Shown here: positions 20,724 to 30,459 of the stretch, piece by piece
Position numbering within the stretch: the stretch's first letter is position 1
Layout: every line of letters begins with the position of its first letter
NCBI RefSeq assembly: GCF_001672815.1
Contig: NZ_LZKK01000315.1
Coordinates: forward strand, 1-64,000
Length of the DNA: 64,000 nt
DNA from: Mycobacterium sp. E796
GTDB lineage: Bacteria; Actinomycetota; Actinomycetes; Mycobacteriales; Mycobacteriaceae
Direction: 5' to 3'
Program-made: the position numbers and the translations under genes
The notes under the pieces: generated by a model
What the model was told of the DNA's origin: nothing
The model's input: only the letters and a program-made list of their open reading frames with translations
The model's database searches: none

Positions 20724-21545
20724 GTGACCCACACAGTCGGCTTCATCGGAGCCGGTCAGTTAGGTGAGCCCATGGTGCTGCGCCTGCTTGAGGCCGGGGT
20801 GCCCGTCACGACGTACGCGAGGCGGCCCGAGGTACGCGATCGCCTGGCAGCACGCGGCGCCCGGCTTGCCGCTTCGGTTGCTGAACTCGCCACCAGCAGC
20901 GACATTCTGATCTCGTGCTTGTTCTCCGACGCACAACTCATGGAAATCGGATCGGGGCCCGACGGCTTTATCGCCAACGCAAAGCGCGGCGCCATTTTCA
21001 TCTCCCACACCACCGGAACGCTGACCACGCTCGAGCGCCTGGGTGATCATCCATCCGCGCCCACGGTCCTCGATGCGCCGGTCAGCGGCACCGCCGACGA
21101 CATCGCCGCCGGCACCCTCACCGTACTGATCGGCGGGCCGACCGAGGCGGTGCAATTGGTGTCGCCAGTACTAGCGGCGTACGCGGACCCGATCGTCCCC
21201 ACCGGCGAACTGGGTAGCGCCTTGGCGCTGAAACTCATCAACAACGTGCTCTTCACCGCGAACGCCCAGCTGGTCGCCGCCGCAACAGAATTGGGCGCGT
21301 CGATGGGTGTCGCCCCCGATGCCCTGCTCGCCGCACTCCAGGTATGCAGCGCGGGAAGTCGCGTCGCCACACACATTCAGCAGATCGGCGGCATAGAGCC
21401 GTTCACCGAGATCGCGGGATCTTTCCTTCGCAAGGACGTGGCCGCGTGCCTGGAGGCCGCCGCGCAGGCGGGTGCCGATCTGGGTCTGCTCGGCGATGTC
21501 GTCGCCACCGGGCCCCTGCCACTCAAACCCGTTGGAGCGAAATGA
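20724..21545 (+). CDS. 3-hydroxyisobutyrate dehydrogenase-family oxidoreductase
   Basis: A 273-residue NAD(P)-dependent beta-hydroxyacid dehydrogenase. The Rossmann motif GFIGAGQLGEPM is at residues 6-17, the substrate motif DAPVSGT at 118-124 and the catalytic lysine (Lys170) in ALKLINN. The GTG start has GAGGAG seven bases upstream. It oxidises a short beta-hydroxy acid or reduces the semialdehyde; the exact substrate cannot be fixed. It heads a plus-strand group with a 30-codon ORF and an alpha/beta hydrolase and is divergent from the oxidase-like operon. Confidence 0.88.
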   Translation: MTHTVGFIGAGQLGEPMVLRLLEAGVPVTTYARRPEVRDRLAARGARLAASVAELATSSDILISCLFSDAQLMEIGSGPDGFIANAKRGAIFISHTTGTLTTLERLGDHPSAPTVLDAPVSGTADDIAAGTLTVLIGGPTEAVQLVSPVLAAYADPIVPTGELGSALALKLINNVLFTANAQLVAAATELGASMGVAPDALLAALQVCSAGSRVATHIQQIGGIEPFTEIAGSFLRKDVAACLEAAAQAGADLGLLGDVVATGPLPLKPVGAK

Positions 21546-21634
21546 CGCAGAAGACAAGAGGCGCGTCAATGACCGATCTGGAGACGAACCCATCCGACTC
21601 CCGCGCCAATAAGCGCGCTCCGCGGTTCCGCTGA
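21542..21634 (+). CDS. 30-codon small ORF, uncertain
   Basis: An ORF starting at ATG 21542, overlapping the dehydrogenase stop as ATGA, would give a 30-residue basic, polar peptide (MTQKTRGASMTDLETNP at the start). It ends nine bases before the hydrolase gene. It may only be a coupling leader for the hydrolase or the N-terminal leftover of a lost gene. No family was recognised and the evidence is limited to position. Confidence 0.25.
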   Translation: MTQKTRGASMTDLETNPSDSRANKRAPRFR

Positions 21635-21643
21635 GGACTTCAG

Positions 21644-22393
21644 ATGCCGCTCCCCGATCTCGTTCTCGTCCATGGCGGCGAGCATGCGGGCGACTGCTGG
21701 GATCTGACCGTCGCGGAGTTGCGCCGCCAGGAACCAGAACTCCGCATCCTCGCAGTCGACCTTCCCGGTCACGGCTCGAAGCCGGGTGACCTGGCGGCGG
21801 CCACCGTCGGCGCCTGGGTGGACTCCGTGGTCGCCGATATCGATGATGCGGGTTTCGGCGAGACGGTGATCGTCGGCCACTCGATGGCGGGAGTGACGGT
21901 GCCCGGAGTGGTGGCCCGGATCGGGTCGTCGCGCGTCCGTGAGATGGTTTTGGCGGCGGCTTTCGTGCCTCGTCAGGGGGAAGCGATCGTGGACACGCTC
22001 GACGGTCCACTGGCATGGTTCGCCCGGCGCGGCGCTGGGAGAGGAAAGCCGCGGAAAGTCCCGGCTTTCGCTGCGCGCTATGCGTTCTGCAATGGCATGA
22101 CAAGAGAGCAGCGCGAATTCGCGATGTCGCGGCTGTACCCCGAGGCGGTGACGATCGTGATTGAACCGGTGGACCGCCGTGACCTGCCGGCGGACATACC
22201 GCGCACCTGGATTCTCACCACACGCGACCGCGCGCTGTCAGTAGCGTCTCAGCGGCGCAGTATCGACGCGCTCGGCGGGGTACAGACCACGGTCGAGGTC
22301 GACACGTGCCATGACCTGATGATCAGTCACCCGATTCGTACAGCGCAGATCCTTCTCGACCGGTGCCGCCAGTACGAGAAAATAGTCGGGTGA
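21644..22393 (+). CDS. Alpha/beta hydrolase (esterase/hydroxynitrile lyase-like branch)
   Basis: A 249-residue alpha/beta hydrolase. LVLVHGGEHAGDCWD opens the sequence, the nucleophile elbow is GHSMAG (Ser about 86), the acid is in LTTRDRAL and the His in DTCHDLM. The compact size and the LVHGG.H...W opening resemble the methylesterase/hydroxynitrile lyase branch. The ATG has GAGGA eight bases upstream. The gene converges on a ferredoxin gene. It probably hydrolyses a catabolic ester or lactone; the substrate is unknown. Confidence 0.85.
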   Translation: MPLPDLVLVHGGEHAGDCWDLTVAELRRQEPELRILAVDLPGHGSKPGDLAAATVGAWVDSVVADIDDAGFGETVIVGHSMAGVTVPGVVARIGSSRVREMVLAAAFVPRQGEAIVDTLDGPLAWFARRGAGRGKPRKVPAFAARYAFCNGMTREQREFAMSRLYPEAVTIVIEPVDRRDLPADIPRTWILTTRDRALSVASQRRSIDALGGVQTTVEVDTCHDLMISHPIRTAQILLDRCRQYEKIVG

Positions 22394-22443
22394 TCGCGCC
22401 GTCGGATTGCAGTGGGTTGGCCACCACCTTCAACGAAGGGGCG

Positions 22444-24179
<1,736 letters not shown>

Positions 24180-24207
24180 CGACGCCTCGCCCGGTTCGGA
24201 CAGCACG

Positions 24208-25401
24208 TTACCGGCTGCTCAACAACATCGATCCGGCGACCGGCCCGCCGCCCACCCCCACGGCGACCACTTCGGGAGTCCTTGGCGCCTGCCGGTCGCC
24301 AGCCTCGCCCCACATCTGCACACAGGCCTCGTGCAGGAACCCCATGCCGTGCAGTCGCCCACCCGACAGCTGCCCGCCGCTGGTGTTGATGGGTAGTTCT
24401 CCGTCAAGCGCGATGCGCTCGCCGCCCTCGATGAACTCCCCGGCCTTGCCGTGCTCGCAGAAGCCCAGTGCTTCCAGCCACATCACGGTCAGGAAAGAGA
24501 AGCCGTCGTAGATCTGCGCCATGTCAACATCGCTAGGCGTCAATGTCGTGTTCTGCCAGATGGTTTCGGATGAATCGTGGGCGGCCATCGTGGTGAGGTC
24601 AGAACGCTGATCCCAGGTCGCACGCTCGAACATGCCGGGCCCGACGGACTCCACCGTCAACGGGTGGCGAGGCAGTCCCTTCGCGGCGTCGCGGCGCGAG
24701 ATGATGACGGCCGTGGCTCCGTCGCAGGGAACGTCGCAGTCGTAAAGGCATAGTGGTTCGGAGATCATTCGCGCGCCGAGGTAGTCGTCCATCGTTATCG
24801 GCTCACGGTAGATGGCCTCGGGGTTCAGTCCGGCGTTGCGGCGGGCGTTGATCGCGATCGCACCGAGTTGTTCTCGGGTCATGCCGTAGTCATGCATGTA
24901 CCGCTGCGCGGGAATGGCGAGCCAGTTGGCCGCGGACAACGCGCCGAACGGCGCGACCCACTCCAGGTGGCGAGGCAGCTTGCCGCCCCCGAACAACACC
25001 GACGCCCTGCCACCGCCGCCCTGCTGGGCCGCGGTGGATTCCCACACCGACCTGAACACCACGACGTGGTTCGCCAGTCCCAGTGCGACCGCCATGCATG
25101 CCTCAATAGCCGGGCCGATCTGTCCGGCGGTCTCGAAACTGGACATATACCAACGGCACCGCAGCCCTAGCGCGTTGCGTACGTCTTGAACACCGGCGCC
25201 CGAAAATCCGGGATCGGGCACTCCGGGCCCGGGGTAGCTGGCGATACCGTCGATGTCGTCGACGTCGAGCCCGGCGTCGGCGATCGCACGCAGCACCGCC
25301 TCCAGCGTCAGGTCCAGGCCGGTCCGGCCCAACCGGCGGCCGACCTGCGACTTGCCTGCACCGGTCAGGACCGCCTTGCCGTCGAAGGGACCACCGCTCA
25401 T
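24208..25401 (-). CDS. Thiolase-fold protein lacking catalytic Cys (Ltp2-like aldolase)
   Basis: A 397-residue SCP-x/lipid-transfer thiolase-family protein. At the place of the thiolase nucleophile it reads YMSSFETAGQ, with no Cys, and the downstream His motif is also altered (NTSGGQLSGGRLHG). A Tyr in MAQIYDGFSF (Tyr298) lies where Ltp2-type retro-aldolases use a Tyr. Such enzymes cleave beta-hydroxy acyl-CoAs together with a DUF35 partner. The start ATG 25401 shares one base with the MaoC stop (TGATG). Candidate DUF35 partners are at 17834 and 27159. Activity as an aldolase is inferred from family logic. Confidence 0.85.
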   Translation of the reverse strand: MSGGPFDGKAVLTGAGKSQVGRRLGRTGLDLTLEAVLRAIADAGLDVDDIDGIASYPGPGVPDPGFSGAGVQDVRNALGLRCRWYMSSFETAGQIGPAIEACMAVALGLANHVVVFRSVWESTAAQQGGGGRASVLFGGGKLPRHLEWVAPFGALSAANWLAIPAQRYMHDYGMTREQLGAIAINARRNAGLNPEAIYREPITMDDYLGARMISEPLCLYDCDVPCDGATAVIISRRDAAKGLPRHPLTVESVGPGMFERATWDQRSDLTTMAAHDSSETIWQNTTLTPSDVDMAQIYDGFSFLTVMWLEALGFCEHGKAGEFIEGGERIALDGELPINTSGGQLSGGRLHGMGFLHEACVQMWGEAGDRQAPRTPEVVAVGVGGGPVAGSMLLSSR

Positions 25402-25859
25402 CAAAACACATACCTGGCGATCAACTCGGCGACGGCGGCGGGCTTCTGCGACCCGTCGATCTCGACGGTATGCCGGACGGTGAGGTTGACGGTGTCGTCA
25501 CCGGCATTAATCGCATCGATGAGTTCCGAGCGCACCCGCACCCGACTGCCGGGCGTCACCGGCGCCAGGAACCGGACCTTGTTCAGCCCGTAGTTGATGC
25601 CCATCCTGGCGTTCTCCACGCGGTAATTGTCCTTGCTCAGGCCCGGAATGAGCGACAGGGTCAGAAAGCCATGGGCAATGGTCGCGCCGTAGGGGCTTTC
25701 GGTTTTCGCGCGCTCCACATCGACGTGGATCCACTGATGGTCCAGGGTCACGTCGGCGAATTCGTCGATTCGCGATTGATCCACGTCGAACCACCGGCTG
25801 ACCCCGAGTTCGGCGCCAACCGCCGCGACCGCCTCGTCGACCGATCCGATCGTCTTCAT
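25401..25859 (-). CDS. MaoC-like (R)-enoyl-CoA hydratase
   Basis: A 152-residue hotdog hydratase of the NodN/MaoC type. SRWFDVDQSRIDEFADVT is followed by DHQWIHVD and the hydratase motif GATIAHGFLTLSLIP, with Asp and His as the catalytic pair. ATG 25859 is preferred to GTG 25865. It would hydrate a trans-enoyl-CoA before retro-aldol cleavage by the next gene product, which starts within its stop codon. It is the first gene of the operon and is divergent from the FadA-type thiolase gene, with a 107-base promoter region between the starts. Confidence 0.9.
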   Translation of the reverse strand: MKTIGSVDEAVAAVGAELGVSRWFDVDQSRIDEFADVTLDHQWIHVDVERAKTESPYGATIAHGFLTLSLIPGLSKDNYRVENARMGINYGLNKVRFLAPVTPGSRVRVRSELIDAINAGDDTVNLTVRHTVEIDGSQKPAAVAELIARYVF

Positions 25860-25885
25860 TCCCACTCCCGTCAGCTCGCCAATAC

Positions 25886-25908
25886 AGATATCTATTTAAC
25901 GGTATACT
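25886..25908. promoter_or_regulatory. Divergent promoter region
   Basis: TATACT (25903-25908) is a good -10 for the plus-strand thiolase at 25967, which also has GGGAG before its ATG. The perfect 8-base palindrome AGATATCT (25886-25893) lies upstream of it, where a regulator could affect both directions. The region is AT-rich compared with its surroundings. Confidence 0.5.
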
Positions 25909-25966
25909 CTGGGCGCGAACCAAGGCACCCAATCGGCTGCCCGTCCGACGACCTTTCGGGAGACAC

Positions 25967-27157
25967 ATGACGTCGACGACGTCGCGCGCCGCCATCGTGG
26001 CGGCCGCCCGCACCCCCATCGGCACCGCCCGCAAAGGGACGCTGGCCCACATGCCCGCTACCGAGTTGGCCAAACCGGTCGTCGCCGCGGTTATCGAACG
26101 ATCAGGATTTGATGCAGCCAAGTTCGACGACCTGGTGCTCGCCGAGAGCCTGCAGGGTGGCGGGGACAGCGCCCGCTACGTCGCCGTCGATCTTGGCCTG
26201 ACCGGCATTCCCGGGATGGCGGTCAACCGGCAATGCGCATCGAGCCTCTCGGCGGTCGCGGTGGCCGCCGGACAGATTGCGGCGGGGATGAGCCGAGCGA
26301 TCCTGGCCGGCGGGATGGAGTCGTGTTCGACAACGCCGCTGCTGCGGAAGCGCAAGCCGTTCACCACGGGTAAGTCGCCGGACGACTACGAGGACCCCTG
26401 GTTCCCGCTGTCACACCCGCCGACCGCGGATGCCCCCGCACTCGACATGTCGATCACGGTGGCGCACAACTGCGCGGTCCAGTACGGCCTGTCGCGCAAG
26501 GACCAAGACGAGTGGGCGCTGCGCAGCCACCAGCGCGCGGTGAAGGCGATCGACGCCGGCTCCTTCGTCGACGAGATCGTGCCGCTTCAGGTTCCGCAGG
26601 CCGACGGATCGACGGTCACCTTCGCCCAAGACGAACACCCACGCCGCGACACCACCCTCGAGACGCTGTCCGGACTGAACGTGCTGCACCCCGAGATCGA
26701 GGGATTTACGGTCACTGCAGGGAATTCGTCGGGGATCAACGACGCGGCGGCGGTGGTCGCACTGGCCAGGCCGGACACCGACCGGGACGCGTTGGCCAAC
26801 GTGCTGTCGTGGAGTTCGGTCGGCGTGCCGCCGAATCGGACCGGGAGCGGACCGATCTCGGCCATCCCGAAAGCGTTGGAGTTGGCGGGCCGCAAAGTCG
26901 AGGACGTGGCGCTGTTCGAGATCAACGAGGCGTTCGCCGCTCAGGCGGTGGCATGCGCACGCGAACTGGGCCTCAACGAGGAAATCGTCAACGTCTACGG
27001 ATCCGGCATCAGCCTGGGCCATCCGATCGCCGCGACGGGCGCGCGGATGGTGACATCAGCGATCTACGAGCTCCGCCGCCGCGGCGGCGGCATCGGCGTG
27101 CTGTCGATGTGCGCGGGCGGCGGAATGGGAGCAGCAATGGTTATCGAGGTGGCATGA
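25967..27157 (+). CDS. Acetyl-CoA acetyltransferase (thiolase, FadA family)
   Basis: A 396-residue degradative-type thiolase with a complete active site: nucleophile Cys90 in NRQCASSLSAV, His in GHPIAATGARM and the second Cys in SMCAGGGMG, plus the NEAFAAQ motif. It cleaves a 3-ketoacyl-CoA with CoA. It contrasts with the Cys-less protein coded on the other strand. It starts a plus-strand group with a DUF35 protein and a SnoaL-like protein. The substrate is unknown; context points to the end of a ring or side-chain beta-oxidation pathway. Confidence 0.93.
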   Translation: MTSTTSRAAIVAAARTPIGTARKGTLAHMPATELAKPVVAAVIERSGFDAAKFDDLVLAESLQGGGDSARYVAVDLGLTGIPGMAVNRQCASSLSAVAVAAGQIAAGMSRAILAGGMESCSTTPLLRKRKPFTTGKSPDDYEDPWFPLSHPPTADAPALDMSITVAHNCAVQYGLSRKDQDEWALRSHQRAVKAIDAGSFVDEIVPLQVPQADGSTVTFAQDEHPRRDTTLETLSGLNVLHPEIEGFTVTAGNSSGINDAAAVVALARPDTDRDALANVLSWSSVGVPPNRTGSGPISAIPKALELAGRKVEDVALFEINEAFAAQAVACARELGLNEEIVNVYGSGISLGHPIAATGARMVTSAIYELRRRGGGIGVLSMCAGGGMGAAMVIEVA

Positions 27158-27158
27158 C

Positions 27159-27584
27159 ATGACTCAATTCATCGCAGACAACCTTTTCCGGATCGACGGC
27201 GAACGTGCCGTGCTCCTTGGGTCGCGCCGTAGGTCGACCGGCGTGCTGAAATTTCCGGCGGAGCGCGCGGAGCTGTTCGACGCGAATCCCGACGTTCGGG
27301 CCGACATCGAACCGATCGAGTTGCCGACGGAAGGAACGCTTTTCACATTCACGACGCAGGAGTTCCCCCCACCCCTGCCGTACAAGGGTCACCGCTCGCC
27401 GGACGAATTCCGGCCCTACATCGTCGGATTCATCCAGCTCGGCGAGCGCGTGCTTGTCGAGTCGCTGATCATCGGCGCGGATGCGTCGGAACTGCGCATC
27501 GGTCAGCAGATGGTGAGCTCCACGACCACCATGGCGACGGAAGCCGGCGACTCGTTGCTCACGTACGCGTTTCGGCCGGCCTAG
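27159..27584 (+). CDS. DUF35-type OB-fold protein without zinc-ribbon cysteines
   Basis: A 141-residue protein with the DUF35 layout. The N-terminal FRIDGERAVLLGSRRRSTGVLKFP aligns with the usual zinc ribbon, but the Cys positions read Arg, Ser or Thr, and no Cys is present anywhere. The OB part (FRPYIVGFIQLGERVLVESLI) is intact. The start is two bases after the thiolase stop. It probably still binds a thiolase, either FadA next to it or the Cys-less protein at 24208. It may be structural only, or may have lost zinc binding recently. Confidence 0.75.
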   Translation: MTQFIADNLFRIDGERAVLLGSRRRSTGVLKFPAERAELFDANPDVRADIEPIELPTEGTLFTFTTQEFPPPLPYKGHRSPDEFRPYIVGFIQLGERVLVESLIIGADASELRIGQQMVSSTTTMATEAGDSLLTYAFRPA

Positions 27585-27605
27585 CAAATGGTGATGAAGG
27601 AGACC

Positions 27606-28049
27606 ATGGACGAGACCGAATTGCTCATACGCGTCGGAGTGCGCGACCTGCTGGCAAAGTACCAGTTCCTCGCTGACAGCGGAAAGACCGGCGAGCTTGC
27701 GCAGTTGTTCTTAGCCGATGCGACTTTCAGGACCAACACCGAGGAACTCGTCGGTCGCGACCAGATCCTCGACTTCTTCGCGCGCACCGGAAAAGCCTTC
27801 GTGTCGGCAGACCTGCTTCCCGCGCGGCATCACCTCAGCTCGGTCTTCGTAACACCGGGCGATGACGCCACGGCCACCACGTACGCCTGCTTCCAACTCA
27901 TCGGCATACATGGGCTCGACCACTGGGGCACCTACCGGGACAAGGTGATCCATACGACGGACGGTTGGCGCTTCGCCAACCGCAAAGCGAAGGTGGAGGG
28001 CCACGTCGCCGGTTCTCCGATAGCCAGCCTGCTCGGGCTCCAAGGATGA
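27606..28049 (+). CDS. SnoaL-like/NTF2-fold protein
   Basis: A 147-residue NTF2-like protein (LIRVGVRDLLAKYQFLADSGKTGELAQLF at the start is split here by family-typical helices; later DGWRFANRKAKVEG). The fold is used by small isomerases, dehydratases and hydrolases. The catalytic class cannot be assigned. ATG 27606 with AAGGAG close upstream is preferred; ATG 27588 and 27594 are alternatives. It is the last gene of the plus-strand group with the thiolase and DUF35 protein and converges on a TetR gene. Confidence 0.75.
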   Translation: MDETELLIRVGVRDLLAKYQFLADSGKTGELAQLFLADATFRTNTEELVGRDQILDFFARTGKAFVSADLLPARHHLSSVFVTPGDDATATTYACFQLIGIHGLDHWGTYRDKVIHTTDGWRFANRKAKVEGHVAGSPIASLLGLQG

Positions 28050-28072
28050 GGGAGTCATCCCGCCATTAGACG

Positions 28073-28699
28073 CTAGGCCGTCTTGGCACCGGCCATCGCG
28101 GCAACCGAATCGGCAAGCACCGCAATCATTTCAGCTCGGTCCACAGCAACCGACTGGGTCTGAACCGCGTACCACGCGCGGTCCAGCATGCCCATGGCGG
28201 CGATCCCGATCACTTCCGGCGAGTGCGGGCCATCGGCGCAGATCGCCTGCCCCAGTTTCCATGCTGCCCGCGTCATCATGTGGTTACGCGACCGGCGGAA
28301 CTCCTCATCGTCGGGAGCGGTGTGTGCCGCGGCAGTGACGAACGCGCCGTGGCGGTCCATGTAGTCGAAATACTCGCCGACCCAACCGCGCACGGCATCA
28401 GGAGCCGGTGACTGCATCGCCGCGGCACAGTCGGCGATCACCGCGAGCACGTCGTGATAGGCGGTCTTGCCGAGCACATTGAATATTTCGCGCTTGTCCT
28501 TGAAGTAGGTGTAGAAACCCGCGCGTGAGATCCCGCACGCTTCGGTGATCGCGTTGATCGGGGTGCCACGGAAGCCACGATCCAGGAACAGCCGCCTGCT
28601 GGCATCGAGGATTGCCGAACGCGTGCGTTCGCCACGACTCATGTCGAGCAGGTCCTCGGCCCGGGCACCTTCGGAGACGGTCATGTTCGCAACATACAT
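28073..28699 (-). CDS. TetR family transcriptional regulator
   Basis: A protein of about 208 residues. The helix-turn-helix region is TPINAITEACGISRAGFYTYF, followed by the helical ligand domain. Starts at 28699, 28684 or GTG 28729 are all possible and none has a clear ribosome site; 28699 is a compromise. It is divergent from an amidohydrolase gene, and a perfect 7-6-7 palindrome (28765-28784) lies between them, so it probably represses that gene and itself. The ligand is unknown. Confidence 0.88.
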   Translation of the reverse strand: MYVANMTVSEGARAEDLLDMSRGERTRSAILDASRRLFLDRGFRGTPINAITEACGISRAGFYTYFKDKREIFNVLGKTAYHDVLAVIADCAAAMQSPAPDAVRGWVGEYFDYMDRHGAFVTAAAHTAPDDEEFRRSRNHMMTRAAWKLGQAICADGPHSPEVIGIAAMGMLDRAWYAVQTQSVAVDRAEMIAVLADSVAAMAGAKTA

Positions 28700-28764
28700 G
28701 ACAGTTTCGTCGGAGGCTAATTTCTGCACTTAAGACGTGCTCCACGGTCGTAGCAAGAATATAA

Positions 28765-28784
28765 ACTTGACACTTGCGTCAAGT
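28765..28784. promoter_or_regulatory. Perfect 7-6-7 palindrome, candidate TetR operator
   Basis: ACTTGAC (28765-28771) and GTCAAGT (28778-28784) are exact inverted repeats around ACTTGC. It lies between the TetR gene and the amidohydrolase gene. The right part TGCGTCAAGT recurs exactly at 51258-51267 near another TetR gene. Confidence 0.7.
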
Positions 28785-28830
28785 CACGGCAAGCTCGATG
28801 CGAGCCCTACGAGAATGGAGGCGCGGCCCG

Positions 28831-30066
28831 ATGACGCAGTTCACGGATGCACCGATCTTCGATGCCGACCAGCACATGTATGAGACGCCTGACGCACTGC
28901 TCAAGTACCTGCCGGAGCAGTACAAGTCAAAGGTGCAGTTCGTCCAAATCGGCAGGCACGCCCGGATTGCGATCCTGAACAAGATCACGGACTACATGCC
29001 CAACCCGACGTTTGAGCGGGTCGCCGCTCCCGGCGCGCACGAGAAGTTCTACTCCGGTCAGAACCCAGAGGGCTTGACAATGCGGGAAATGTCGGGGCGA
29101 GGCATCGACTGTCCGCCCGCGGCGCGCAACCCGGAGGACCGGATCGAAGAACTCGACCGCCAAGGCGTCGACGCGTGCCTGAATTACCCCACGCTGGCCA
29201 ACCTGGTCGAGCATTCCTCAGCCGAGGATCCCGAGTTGACCGCGGCCATCATCCACGCCTTGAACCAGTGGATGCTCGAACACTGGGGCTTCACCCACGC
29301 CGACCGCATCTACTCCACGCCGGTCATCAACCTCGGCATCGTTGACGAAGGGCGCCGCGAACTCGAATACATCCTGAACAACGGCGCGAAGGTCGCTCTG
29401 ATCAAGCCGGCACCGGTCAAGGGTTACAAGGGTTGGCGCTCCCCCGCGCTGCCCGAGTTCGACCCGTTCTGGCGCGATGTCGAGTCCGCGGGCCTGCCCA
29501 TCGTTCTGCATGCGAGCCAGCCGCCCCTGCAGGAGTACATCGAGAAGTGGGAGCCGGCCGACACCAGCAACGCCTTCGAGATGTCGGCGTTCAAGTGGAC
29601 CGCGCTCGGCCACCGCGAGATCGCCGACATGTTGACCAGCTTGATCTGCCACGGCACGCTGACCCGCTTCCCGAAGCTGCGCATCGCCAGCGTCGAGAAC
29701 GGAAGCTCCTGGATCAAACCGCTTTTCGATGACCTGCAGTCCACGTATGGCAAGATGCCGCAGAACTTCCCCGAACACCCGCACGACGTGTTCCGCCGCA
29801 ATGTCTGGGTCAGCCCGTTCTGGGAGGGCTCGGTTGCGGACGTAGTCCAGACCGTCGGTTGGGACAAGGTGTTGTTCGGCTCGGACTGGCCACACCCGGA
29901 GGGCCTGGAAACACCGCGTGGCTACTTCAAGTACGCCGAGGGCATGGACCGGCGACGCACGTACGACTTCATGGGCGACAACGCCCGTCGGTTCATGGGG
30001 CTTCCGATTGCCAACCCAGATCCCGACGCGGTCAAGCCGCCGGTGTTGGAGACCGCGGGCGCTTGA
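28831..30066 (+). CDS. Amidohydrolase family 2 protein (ACMSD-like)
   Basis: A 411-residue TIM-barrel metal-dependent hydrolase or decarboxylase of the COG2159 group. The N-terminal motif FDADQHMYE, the central LHASQPP and the late GSDWPHPEG supply the typical metal and catalytic residues. Members hydrolyse or decarboxylate ring-derived acids. ATG 28831 follows GGAGG at a spacing of about ten bases. The gene stands alone on its strand, divergent from a TetR and convergent with a small unknown gene. It is one of three such proteins in the window. Confidence 0.9.
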   Translation: MTQFTDAPIFDADQHMYETPDALLKYLPEQYKSKVQFVQIGRHARIAILNKITDYMPNPTFERVAAPGAHEKFYSGQNPEGLTMREMSGRGIDCPPAARNPEDRIEELDRQGVDACLNYPTLANLVEHSSAEDPELTAAIIHALNQWMLEHWGFTHADRIYSTPVINLGIVDEGRRELEYILNNGAKVALIKPAPVKGYKGWRSPALPEFDPFWRDVESAGLPIVLHASQPPLQEYIEKWEPADTSNAFEMSAFKWTALGHREIADMLTSLICHGTLTRFPKLRIASVENGSSWIKPLFDDLQSTYGKMPQNFPEHPHDVFRRNVWVSPFWEGSVADVVQTVGWDKVLFGSDWPHPEGLETPRGYFKYAEGMDRRRTYDFMGDNARRFMGLPIANPDPDAVKPPVLETAGA

Positions 30067-30129
30067 CCGCAAGCCTGTCGCCCCGTTTGCCTGTTGAAAA
30101 ACTTGCTCGTCCGCACGCGGCGCGATTGG

Positions 30130-30432
30130 TCAGTCGCTGGCGGGCAGCGGCTTTGCCTCTTTGAGTGCCAGCGGCGTGTTGCCGACACTCAACGCCCCAA
30201 CTCCTGACTTGGTCACCAGCACTTCGGCGCCGGCGCTGTCGACGTAGCGTTTGCCCATCGTGCTGCCACCGGCGAAAGCCGGGTCGAGATCGGCGTGGGG
30301 TGACTTCTCGGCGTCGAGGGGCACCATCGGCTCTCCCCCGCACCGCAAGTCATCCAGACTGTCGGCGGGCCGGACGACGATGACCTGCGTATCGCATACC
30401 TGGCTCTGCAGCCGCGCCCCGTTCTTGATCAT
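30130..30432 (-). CDS. Conserved-looking 100-residue protein, unknown
   Basis: A 100-residue soluble protein with two Cys (Cys13 and about Cys31, in LQSQVCDTQVIVVRPADSLD and LRCGGEPM) and a beta-rich C-terminal half (KRYVDSAGAEVLVTKSG ... KPLPASD). The ATG is preceded by AGGAG. It lies 27 bases downstream of an acyl-CoA synthetase gene on the same strand and is probably co-transcribed. No domain was recognised. The placement mirrors the ferredoxin that follows the other synthetase at 22635, but the Cys spacing does not fit an iron-sulfur ferredoxin. Confidence 0.65.
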   Translation of the reverse strand: MIKNGARLQSQVCDTQVIVVRPADSLDDLRCGGEPMVPLDAEKSPHADLDPAFAGGSTMGKRYVDSAGAEVLVTKSGVGALSVGNTPLALKEAKPLPASD

Positions 30433-30459
30433 GTTCAGCTCCTTGACTTTCGTTGCTAG

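Noticed and set aside
30067..30129. Terminator between the converging amidohydrolase and small gene
   Set aside because: No stem longer than a few bases with a T-run could be found.
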